Source: Brettanomyces bruxellensis (taxonomy: Eukaryota > Ascomycota > Pichiomycetes > Pichiales > Pichiaceae). From it: DNA of 64,000 nt. The stretch lies in NCBI RefSeq assembly GCF_011074885.1, contig NC_054685.1, forward strand, positions 124,001 to 188,000. The letters are read 5' to 3'. Below the pieces are notes generated by a model, which saw only the letters and a program-made list of their open reading frames with translations, did not search any database and was not told where the DNA came from. Positions 31,266 through 39,539 of the stretch are shown piece by piece; within the stretch, counting starts at the first letter, position 1, and the number at the start of each line of letters is the position of its first letter. A program made the translations under genes and the position numbers.

Positions 31266-32159
31266 TTAATGACCTCTTTTATGAAGTTGTATTGCACCAG
31301 TTGCATTTCGAAGAAGGTCAAGATCTTCATTCACTTCTTCCGGTTTTAATGGTGGACAGCCCTCGTAGCCCTTACTTGAATACCTCATACTGGCTTTCTC
31401 TTTTCGTTTAAGTAAATCTTCACCGTATAAAAAAATATTAAGCTTGGGATTATCTGTAAGAATCGGTTTTTCCTGTTTTTCATTGCTTGACGATGTATTT
31501 TTAGCTTTATGCCGTTTCCTTCCACCTGCCGAACCATATCCGGTTGTCGCTCCTGTGGAGTCATATGAATCTTCGGCATTGCTATCCATAAATCCAGTTT
31601 CATCATATCTCTTGTGTCTCCGAGACCGCCGTTCTGATGACAGGAAAAATGATGATGATGAATCAAACCCAGAGTTGTAGCCACTTTCCGCTCTTGATGT
31701 ACCACCCACAGCTGAACCTATATTCATTGGATGATGATATCTAGTACCAACATGCCCTGTAGAAGATGATGATGTTGCTATGTCTATAAGAGCTTTGTCC
31801 TCCTTCAACTGTCTTATTCTACTTATAACTCTATTTTGAAGCTTCTGCTTCACCATCTGAACAATCCTTTTCGTATCTTCTGAAATCTTATCATAATCTT
31901 CCTTAAATTGTTTGTTAATAAATTGAACTTGATATTCCTCCGCAAGACGAAGCCTCAATAATTCCGCATCCCGTTGTTCCTCAAAATCTCGAACGTTCTG
32001 AAGATATTGTGGATCACTACTGGAATGTAAGGAGCTAAGTTTGTACTGTAGTTGGATAAGGGCATCCCTGTAATGATAATCTTTATCTGTCTTAAACTGT
32101 TGCTCAAGCCGATCAATTTTGGACTTGATTTGAATTTTCTTTTTATCTTTCTTTGACAT
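31266..32159 (-). CDS. SDS3: Rpd3L histone deacetylase complex subunit Sds3
   Basis: A 297-residue protein (ScSds3 is 327). The N-terminal coiled-coil block (KIDRLEQQFKTDKDYHYRDA, LQYKLSSLHSSSDPQYLQNV, then DFEEQRDAELLRLRLAEEYQ) is the Sds3-family signature and is followed by RIRQLKEDKALIDIA. After a Ser/Gly-rich linker the C-terminus has FLYGEDLL and PPLKPEEVNEDLDLLRNATG, which recalls the ScSds3 tail. Sds3 is needed for the integrity and activity of the large Rpd3-Sin3 deacetylase complex. The ATG at 32157-32159 matches the MSKKDKKK start. Converges on the 29182 gene. Confidence 0.92.
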   Translation of the reverse strand: MSKKDKKKIQIKSKIDRLEQQFKTDKDYHYRDALIQLQYKLSSLHSSSDPQYLQNVRDFEEQRDAELLRLRLAEEYQVQFINKQFKEDYDKISEDTKRIVQMVKQKLQNRVISRIRQLKEDKALIDIATSSSSTGHVGTRYHHPMNIGSAVGGTSRAESGYNSGFDSSSSFFLSSERRSRRHKRYDETGFMDSNAEDSYDSTGATTGYGSAGGRKRHKAKNTSSSNEKQEKPILTDNPKLNIFLYGEDLLKRKEKASMRYSSKGYEGCPPLKPEEVNEDLDLLRNATGAIQLHKRGH

Positions 32160-32512
32160 CGTCGTATACTACTTATGTCCTTGCATGCACTACTTATTTG
32201 ATTCTAATGTTTTCAAGTCAAACACCTATCGGAAAAGTCATTTCACCCCTATCAGAAGTTTTCTTTCTTTTTTGTGTACTTATTATTATATACATTTCAG
32301 TTTTTTTTTTTTTTTTTTTTTTAATTCATGATAGCGAATCTTTACAAAATTATTTTCTGCTCCCCTATGTAGGCTCGACTCTTTCCTATGAGTATGATTT
32401 AACAACCTTATATTTACATCTGCATATATAATTTAATACACTAGTCCAAAAAACGAATTAATATAATTATGGAATGTGTAAATTTATTGAAAGAGAGAAA
32501 CAAAATAATAAA
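32160..32512. other. Intergenic region SDS3-PEX13 with poly-T tract
   Basis: 353 bases between tandem minus-strand genes; promoter of SDS3 and terminator of PEX13. It contains a 22-base T run (32301-32322). The 92-codon frame at 32153-32431 runs through the T tract and is not credible. Confidence 0.55.
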
Positions 32513-33805
32513 TTATACTGATTCCATTTTTCCCCCTAGCTGTTTGGACCCCTTCTCGATCCTGGGCTTTTGCACTCCAAGGATTTTATTTCCTGCGTTA
32601 GTTCTTTTTATGGTTTCTAGATAATTGTAGGGCACAAATCCGATTCTGCCATCCCTCGATCTACATTTCCACCATTTTGACTCTTGGCCATTCGGAGAAA
32701 GATTTGATAGCACAGCAACCAAATCCCCTTTTCTTAAAGCTAGCTCAACCCGTTCATCCTCTGGATTGAAATTATATGTTGCTCTCGCAAATTGGAGTTT
32801 TTTTGGATCCAGTGGAGCTGCTGAACCATTCTCCGACAATCCTTCCAACAAATATTTTCCTGAGGCCGTTAACATATTGTTCTGATGCTGTCGTTGCCTT
32901 CTTAAAAATTTATTATGTTGATTCTTGGCAATAATCGTGACCAACTTTCTGAGAAGATATGGCATTCCAAAAACAGCCGCTATAAAGAATAAAAGTGGTT
33001 TCAAAGAGGCGCTATGTCTTTTCGGAGCTTTGCTATTGTTGTCTCGTCTAATTCCAGCTTTTATTTCTTTCTGGTACTGTTGAAACTCTTCAACTGAAAA
33101 TGTACCATTTGATCCTTTCACGTACCCCAAAAGTTTCTTTATCCATCCCCTAGCTCTATAGATCCCTGAAACAGACCCTAAAGCATCCTTAATGTGCGTA
33201 AATTGTTCCGCTACAGACATCATTGTGAAGAAAGAATTATGGGTCGCGAAATAGGCGCTCTCCAGCATCTGTGCAAAGCCAGCAATGGCCCCTATAAAGC
33301 TTTCTATCATTTGAAATGTGGCCTCAGTTCCCTGAGCAAGTGATCCTTCATTGCCTCCAAGTTGGCCACCTAGACCCCCACCATACATCCCCAGGCCAGA
33401 TCCATACATCCCCGAACCATACAGCCCTGAACCATACATTCCACCTCCATATAGTCCACCGCCATACATCCCATTGCCATACATCCCACTACTATACATT
33501 CCATTGCCGTATAGTCCGTTACTTCCATACGTATTTGACCCATAACCATCGCTTATCTGATTTGCGTTGTTTATGTTATTGTTATCACACCTTTTATCTT
33601 TATCAGCATAATCTCTGCCTGCCATCAGATTTTCTGGTTTTGGAGGTATTGCTGGAGGAGCATCACTTGTCTGTGCCAAAGAAGTTGGTTTCCCTATAAC
33701 TGTTTGAGTCTGTTGAGTTTGAATAGAACCTGCTGATTCAATACCCACAGACGCACCAGACGTACCCGAACTCACCTCCCATGGTTTCGGACGTGAATGC
33801 GACAT
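32513..33805 (-). CDS. PEX13: Peroxisomal membrane docking protein Pex13
   Basis: A 430-residue peroxisomal import protein. The N-terminus (SRPKPWEVS) is the usual Pex13 opening. A Tyr-Gly-rich tandem repeat (about residues 90-155; units such as LYGNGMY, MYGGGLYGGG, MYGSGLYGSG) follows. Then come the helical membrane region (about 165-300, with FQMIESFIGAIAGFAQMLES and LKPLLFFIAAVFGMPYLLRK) and a C-terminal SH3 domain (about 337-399, with ATYNFNPEDERVELALRKGD and IGFVPYNYLE). With Pex14 it docks the cargo receptor Pex5. YG-rich segments of Pex13 have been proposed to form an FG-nucleoporin-like meshwork in the peroxisomal membrane. The start is the ATG at 33803-33805; a GTG four codons upstream is ignored. 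Confidence 0.95.
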   Translation of the reverse strand: MSHSRPKPWEVSSGTSGASVGIESAGSIQTQQTQTVIGKPTSLAQTSDAPPAIPPKPENLMAGRDYADKDKRCDNNNINNANQISDGYGSNTYGSNGLYGNGMYSSGMYGNGMYGGGLYGGGMYGSGLYGSGMYGSGLGMYGGGLGGQLGGNEGSLAQGTEATFQMIESFIGAIAGFAQMLESAYFATHNSFFTMMSVAEQFTHIKDALGSVSGIYRARGWIKKLLGYVKGSNGTFSVEEFQQYQKEIKAGIRRDNNSKAPKRHSASLKPLLFFIAAVFGMPYLLRKLVTIIAKNQHNKFLRRQRQHQNNMLTASGKYLLEGLSENGSAAPLDPKKLQFARATYNFNPEDERVELALRKGDLVAVLSNLSPNGQESKWWKCRSRDGRIGFVPYNYLETIKRTNAGNKILGVQKPRIEKGSKQLGGKMESV

Positions 33806-34444
33806 TCTATTTAACACAAAAATATGTCCTGTCTAATGTTGTTTTAAAAGGCATTAAACATGAGTGTTAGCACACATCGATAAAAATTATAACCTGCGAT
33901 AAAAATTAATTTGACCCAGAAAATAGTCAGCTAAGATCAAACCAAAAATTAGCCGAAATTCTGCAACACTAGATTCGCACTCTGCAGAGACAGGTGGGGT
34001 CACGTTTTTCCCGCCCTCACTATATAATTTGCTACCTAGAGTTAAATTCCAATCCCCTTCCCCACATCACCCTTTTTCCCGTAACTTTTCAACCGAGCAT
34101 TATCATCTACTCTTCTAAGACGGTAACTCAGAGCTGCGTGCTCAGATAATGTATAGCAATTTAAAAGAGCTCGCTAGAATAATGTAAAGGTCGTTTATAT
34201 TACTTTCTACGTCATCTATATTTACGTCTTAACTCATATGTTTGTAGTGCGAGGATAAAGGGCAAGCAACTAAATGCTACAATCGTAATACAAGCCGAAC
34301 AAATTTCAAAAAAAATAGAGAGAAGAAAAGAGAAAAAATACAATATCAAATTGCCGACAATATAGGCATTATAGTACAAAGATGATGCACGAAGCATCAT
34401 AAACAGCATAACCACTCTGTATCAAGAAAACTTGTTAAATCTTC
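33806..34444. other. Intergenic region PEX13-RSC8
   Basis: 639 bases between tandem minus-strand genes. A hydrophobic minus-strand frame (about 34212-34409 from its first ATG, roughly 65 codons, ending in YELRRKYR) lies here but matches nothing I know. Otherwise no supported feature. Confidence 0.45.
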
Positions 34445-36271
34445 TCAAGCATTCCAGATTGTGTATTTCTGAGGTTCTATCAGGCTTAATGGTTGAACAT
34501 TCTCATCCTGGTCATTGTTTTTGTCCTCATCGACTATATTATCATCATCCTCGTTTTCGGTCGAAACCACTAACTCATTTTTGCGGCTGATAACAACTCT
34601 AGGTGCCTTATTGGCCTCTAAAACTGCTTCTTCACAAAGTTGAAGACCTCTGTCTGTTGCACCAAGTTGACTGGCCTTAAGCAATTTTGCCCTCACGTTG
34701 TGTGCCTGTTTCCGTAAAGAAAGTCTATCCACAAGAAGGTTATGTTTCTCAAGAGCCAAACTTCTCTTGTGCTGTTCGACTTCCTTCTCGATGGAATCAA
34801 GCTGCATTATCTTTAAGTTGAACTTTTTTAGAGAAAGCTCCACTATTGTTGATATTAATCTATCTTCACTCTCCTTTTCTTGTTGAGATCGTCCTTCTGC
34901 GTTTCCTATTAAAGCGCCAAAAGCGAGTTTGGCTGCTTTTGTTGCATCCGCATCCTTTTTCAAGGAATCTATTGTAGTCTGGTCAACACTTCTTAAAAGC
35001 TGTCCTAGTAGCTCATGAGCATTTGAAGTCATAGTTGAAGATGATGCCTCCATCGAATGTCCACTTGAGTTGTCTGCATCCCTTAAGTGGGAAATCCTAA
35101 GCTGCTTCAAGTATTTAGAAAATGATTTTTTATTTAATTGTTTCTCCAAGTACCTATCTTCGATAGGCAGTTGAATAAACTTTGCAATGCACTGCTCCTT
35201 GGTTCGTGAACCAACATGACCACAGATTGAGTTCCAATCATCTCCATACATCTCAATTGCCTCTAAAAGAAGTAAAATTTCTTGGTCGGACCAAGGATTC
35301 GAATCAGATTGTGCTTGGATTTTGTTCAACTTGACGAAATCAGCACTCTTGAATGTTGATGGAAATTGGGCATCCTCAAATGCGCGAGATGATATATTTT
35401 GTTTATTTTTCAAATTATGATATCTTGTTTCTGTTATATCATTTCCAGTAATACTGCAATAAAGTTCCTTTACTCCAGCAAGCTTATTATTTTTATTAGC
35501 TTCTTCGTTTCTTAAAGTAAACGCATCTTGTGTTGAATCATATATGTTATGTCTAAGCTCCAAGTTAATTGGAATATCTTCCTTTTGAACGTTTGGACTA
35601 TCATCCTCGTCGGATAATTTTATCTTTTTAGCTGGAGGTTCTTCCTCATTATCATGGGACCCCTCGCTTGTATCTTTTGAATCAGATGATTCCAGCTGCG
35701 ACTCGATCAGTTTAGTCTCTCGTGGAATATAAGGTTCAAATCCAGATGGCTTATCCAAGGTAACCTGAAAGTGACCCGTATACTGTGGACCCATTAAGAA
35801 AGGTTTGGTCTTAGGGTCAATTTGAAAATTGATGAGGCCCCATTTTGTTAGAAACCCATGTACACGCATGATAGTCGCAACATCACCTGCAAGGTTTCTC
35901 CTTGCCGCAGTAACAGTCAAATATTCTAATGGATTTAATCTATATGTGTTTATCATGAAGTCACGCATTTCTTTATAAATGGATGGCGTCTTAAACCGTG
36001 ACTCTCCGGCAAAGAACTCTGGTAATGATCTTTTCTCAATGTCATGAATCTTGTTCATATCAAACCACTTAGCGTAGGATGGAATAATCACCGGCTTAGT
36101 CTGTTTAGCAAGGTATTTTCTGGCATCTTCTCCCATCTTCTTCACTTTCGCTTCAAGTTCTTCTTTAGTAACTTTGGGATCTGCATCTCCTTCTTCAACA
36201 TTCTCCGGAGATATATTATGCTCAGGTGCATTTACCTGTTCATCGTGTTTCTTCTCCTCTGATTCATTCAT
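34445..36271 (-). CDS. RSC8: RSC chromatin-remodelling subunit Rsc8 (Swi3 family)
   Basis: A 608-residue protein (ScRsc8 is 557). The SWIRM domain spans about 60-152 (IIPSYAKWFDMNKIHDIEKR, LNPLEYLTVTAARRNLAGDV). A ZZ-like segment lies at about 269-306, a SANT/Myb domain at about 325-372 (NPWSDQEILLLLEAIEMYGD, CGHVGSRTKEQCIAKFIQLP), and a C-terminal coiled coil for dimerisation at about 480-560. Rsc8 is the essential scaffold of RSC. YHNL and DFVKL around the ZZ segment resemble Rsc8 more than Swi3. Most zinc-ligand cysteines of the ZZ finger are missing here, although the flanking residues remain. Divergent from IRC5 across 766 bases. Confidence 0.9.
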   Translation of the reverse strand: MNESEEKKHDEQVNAPEHNISPENVEEGDADPKVTKEELEAKVKKMGEDARKYLAKQTKPVIIPSYAKWFDMNKIHDIEKRSLPEFFAGESRFKTPSIYKEMRDFMINTYRLNPLEYLTVTAARRNLAGDVATIMRVHGFLTKWGLINFQIDPKTKPFLMGPQYTGHFQVTLDKPSGFEPYIPRETKLIESQLESSDSKDTSEGSHDNEEEPPAKKIKLSDEDDSPNVQKEDIPINLELRHNIYDSTQDAFTLRNEEANKNNKLAGVKELYCSITGNDITETRYHNLKNKQNISSRAFEDAQFPSTFKSADFVKLNKIQAQSDSNPWSDQEILLLLEAIEMYGDDWNSICGHVGSRTKEQCIAKFIQLPIEDRYLEKQLNKKSFSKYLKQLRISHLRDADNSSGHSMEASSSTMTSNAHELLGQLLRSVDQTTIDSLKKDADATKAAKLAFGALIGNAEGRSQQEKESEDRLISTIVELSLKKFNLKIMQLDSIEKEVEQHKRSLALEKHNLLVDRLSLRKQAHNVRAKLLKASQLGATDRGLQLCEEAVLEANKAPRVVISRKNELVVSTENEDDDNIVDEDKNNDQDENVQPLSLIEPQKYTIWNA

Positions 36272-37037
36272 TTTTCTAAAAAGAACGTGTTTAGATTTAC
36301 GAACTGTAATTTTGGTTTTCCCCCTTTTTCCTTAAATGTTTTTTATTATCGTTTTCAATGCGCACAAGCAAGCAAATTACGCTGTTAGTCCACAATATGT
36401 ATATGCTTTATTGTGAAGCTCGTACTGTTATTCAAGGAATACTTACTACCAGTGTACCGGCACAACGGGATGATGAAAAAAAAAAAAAACTTGTTGGATG
36501 GAGCCTGAACGAAAGACGAAAACTTAGATCAGCAAGCTTTGCTTTTACTTTAACTAAATTATGACGCTCGTTTTCCCAAATATGAGAAAAAAAAATTTTT
36601 GTTCCACCCAATTGTTTGCTTTCTTCGTAATTGATATATGTACGGATGTACGCTTTTTGGAGAGAAAGGGGGGGAGTAAATGAACACCCTCTTAGATTTA
36701 TACCCTTAGGACGTCATAGGTTTGGAGATACCTATAAATTCAGTTTCGTGACTCTCTTTCTGTCTTCATCGTAGAATACCTAGCTGAACATATGTAATGG
36801 TTGATATTAATTTTATATATATATGCGGCTACACCTAAAGCGTAGATGTTTCGTTTTCTTTTAGCACTGCAGAAAAAAAACGCGTCGCGTTTGCGCTTAG
36901 TTTTTCCCCATCCTTCAATGGAACGCATTAATTAAGCCTAAGTAGATGTGGAACAAGATTAACCTTCAATTTAACCCCAAAAACTAAATTTATCATATAT
37001 AAGAAACAGAGAATAATTACCTAACAATCTTGGTATT
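36272..37037. other. Divergent promoter region RSC8-IRC5
   Basis: 766 bases between divergent genes. It contains A-rich runs (36477-36490, about 36585-36594), a TATA-like stretch (tttatatatatatg, about 36812-36825) and a G-run (gggggg, 36668-36673). The small frames at 36358-36564 and 36740-36928 have no motif and are probably chance. Confidence 0.5.
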
Positions 37038-39461
37038 ATGAGTTCTCCTTCAACTTCACCATCAGGATCTGTTGTTCCATCTTCCAGAGTATCTACGCCA
37101 TCAACATCGGTTTACGGTTCGGATGAAGAAGAAGGTGAGGATAAAGAGGAGAAGAGAATTCTGAAGTTGCTCGAGCAAAAATATGCTAATGACACAAATT
37201 CCAGTGAACAATTTAAGAAAGAGGTTAAGGAATTTGAAGGATTATCGAATGGCCGAAAATTGAAAAAGTTGGACGAACTCGTGAAGAGATCTCAGCTTTT
37301 CAGTAGTATTATTGCGAATACTTTATTGGAAAGCCGCCTCTCTTCACAAGGAAAAAATAAGAAAATAAGAAAACATTTAGGGGATACTTCTAAGTCAAAT
37401 GTATCAAACTTTGCAGGTCCATTGAAGAAGAAGCAGAGAACGCAAGGAAATAAAACAAAAGGTAAGATGATTCAATCGAAAATTACTGATCTTCTTAAAA
37501 TAAAGTCTAATGTTAAGAAAAGAGATGCCAGAGTATCCCAAAATTCCCTGAAGAAATTTGAGCGACCAAATATTGGACAGCCGAAACTTATTACGGGTTG
37601 CAGAATGAAAGATTATCAGGTGACAGGAATGCAATGGTTGGTGACGTTGTACCAAAATGGCTTGAATGGCATTCTAGCAGATGAGATGGGTTTAGGAAAG
37701 ACTCTTGAGAGTATTGCAATGTTAGCATATTTATATGAGCAAGGAATTAGCGGCCCTTTTTTGATATGTTGCCCATTAAGTACAGTATCAAATTGGGTAG
37801 ATGAATTTCATAGATTTGCCTCAACATTTAATGTTATTGCTTACGTTGGATCTAAGGATAAGAGGGCTAATCTAAGGAGGACCTTATTTCATGCAAATGT
37901 TGTTGTTACCTCCTATGAAATTAGCATTAGGGATTCTAAATATTTGGAAAAAAAAGATTGGAAATATTTAATTGTGGATGAGGGACATAGGTTGAAAAAT
38001 TCGCATTGTCTTTTGATTCAGCAGCTCAAACGAATACGAACGTCTAATCGTTTGCTTTTGACAGGCACACCATTACAAAATAATTTGGATGAACTCTGGT
38101 CATTGCTTAATTTTATTCTTCCTGATATTTTCCATGATGTAGAAGTTTTCCAACAGTGGTTTGATTTTTCAGCATTTGAGAATTTAAAAGAAGATAGTTC
38201 TAGTGCAGTATCTCAACATTTTAACGACATAGTGAGCCTCGAAATTCAAAAGACGTTGGTTAAGAACTTGCATACTATTCTCAAGCCATTTTTGTTACGA
38301 AGATTAAAAAAAGATGTGATGAAGGGATTGCCTCCAAAGCGAGAGTATATCATATACTCAAAACTTTCCAAAAAGCAAGATCTTATCTATAAGGCTATTC
38401 TTTCTCGACACCTGAAGGATTTGTTGTATATTCAGGGCTTCGAGGATTACATGAGCCTCAATCATAATGCATCTGAAAGGAGTTATTCCAAAAGTGATCT
38501 CAAGAAATATGTATTGTCACAATTACATGATGAGAATCCAAAGGAGGATAATGATCTTTTTAAGCATTGGAGCTTTGTCCGTCAGCAAGTGAATAGAAAA
38601 AAATTGCAGAACGTTATGATGCAATTACGTTTAGTATGCGATTCACCATACTTATTCTTTTTTCCATGGAATGATGACACAAAATTGACCTCTGATCTTA
38701 TCCAAAACTCTTGTAAGTTGCAAATATTGGATCAGCTTCTCCCACTTCTATTAAAACAAAAGCATAAAGTTCTAATATTCTCACAATTTACGGGTATGCT
38801 TGATATTTTGCAATCCTATTTGACTGAGATCCGTGATATTAGCTGTTGCAGAATTGATGGTTCAACGTCTCAAAGTGATCGAGAATTTTTAATATCGGAA
38901 TTCAACAAGATTGCATCAAAGTCAGGTGTGTTTTTATTATCGACGAGAGCTGGTGGCCTTGGAATAAACTTAACAGCAGCAGATACTGTAATTCTCTTTG
39001 ACTCAGACTGGAATCCACAAGTGGACCTTCAAGCTATGGACAGAGTACATAGAATTGGGCAAACCAAGCCTGTATTGGTTTACCGTTTAGTTTGTGCACA
39101 TACGATTGAGGAATTTCTTCTAGCAAATGCCGATTCCAAGCGAAGGCTTGAAAAGCTTGTTATACAATTAGGTGACTTTCATACTTTGTTACAAAAGCCG
39201 TCCGAGATGCACCTGACATTTAGAAGGAAAAAGCAGGTGCCTAATACAAATGATGAGCTTTTGGACAATTTGAAGAAGTTTTTGGATTCTAAAACTGTAA
39301 AAACTAAGGATATTGATAGTAATGTTTTAAGTGAAGCTGATATAACGGACCTCTTGGACCGTTCGGAGTCAGCATACACTAGAAGAGATGCCGGCGAGCA
39401 GACGGCTGATGGTAAAAAGTCACATATTTCATTGTTTGAAACAGTGTCTACTATGGCGTGA
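37038..39461 (+). CDS. IRC5: SNF2-family DNA translocase, Irc5/HELLS-like
   Basis: An 807-residue ATP-dependent remodeller (ScIrc5 is 853). The disordered, charged N-terminus is followed by the SNF2 ATPase: MKDYQVTGMQWLVTLYQNGL (190-209), Walker A DEMGLGKT (215-222), DEGH box (about 314-317), LLTGTPLQNNLDELWSLLNF, and C-lobe motifs VLIFSQFTGMLDIL, STRAGGLGINLTAADTVILF and DRVHRIGQTKPVLVYRL. The short insert between lobes and the start of the core fit the LSH/HELLS/DDM1 subfamily, of which Irc5 is the yeast member; Irc5 has been linked to cohesin loading. All helicase motifs are intact. Converges on the kinase gene with a 78-base gap. Confidence 0.88.
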   Translation: MSSPSTSPSGSVVPSSRVSTPSTSVYGSDEEEGEDKEEKRILKLLEQKYANDTNSSEQFKKEVKEFEGLSNGRKLKKLDELVKRSQLFSSIIANTLLESRLSSQGKNKKIRKHLGDTSKSNVSNFAGPLKKKQRTQGNKTKGKMIQSKITDLLKIKSNVKKRDARVSQNSLKKFERPNIGQPKLITGCRMKDYQVTGMQWLVTLYQNGLNGILADEMGLGKTLESIAMLAYLYEQGISGPFLICCPLSTVSNWVDEFHRFASTFNVIAYVGSKDKRANLRRTLFHANVVVTSYEISIRDSKYLEKKDWKYLIVDEGHRLKNSHCLLIQQLKRIRTSNRLLLTGTPLQNNLDELWSLLNFILPDIFHDVEVFQQWFDFSAFENLKEDSSSAVSQHFNDIVSLEIQKTLVKNLHTILKPFLLRRLKKDVMKGLPPKREYIIYSKLSKKQDLIYKAILSRHLKDLLYIQGFEDYMSLNHNASERSYSKSDLKKYVLSQLHDENPKEDNDLFKHWSFVRQQVNRKKLQNVMMQLRLVCDSPYLFFFPWNDDTKLTSDLIQNSCKLQILDQLLPLLLKQKHKVLIFSQFTGMLDILQSYLTEIRDISCCRIDGSTSQSDREFLISEFNKIASKSGVFLLSTRAGGLGINLTAADTVILFDSDWNPQVDLQAMDRVHRIGQTKPVLVYRLVCAHTIEEFLLANADSKRRLEKLVIQLGDFHTLLQKPSEMHLTFRRKKQVPNTNDELLDNLKKFLDSKTVKTKDIDSNVLSEADITDLLDRSESAYTRRDAGEQTADGKKSHISLFETVSTMA

Positions 39462-39539
39462 AACAATACTGAATTATGTGTAACCATTTTGATTTACCGT
39501 ATATCAAATAATTTAAATATATATAATTATGAAATTCAG

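Noticed and set aside
33316..33699. Pro/His/Tyr-rich plus-strand frames antisense to PEX13
   Set aside because: They are antisense shadows of the Tyr-Gly codon repeat.
34212..34409. Hydrophobic minus-strand frame of about 65 codons between RSC8 and PEX13
   Set aside because: No recognisable family, T-rich DNA favours such frames, and the longest version starts at a GTG; kept only as a note.
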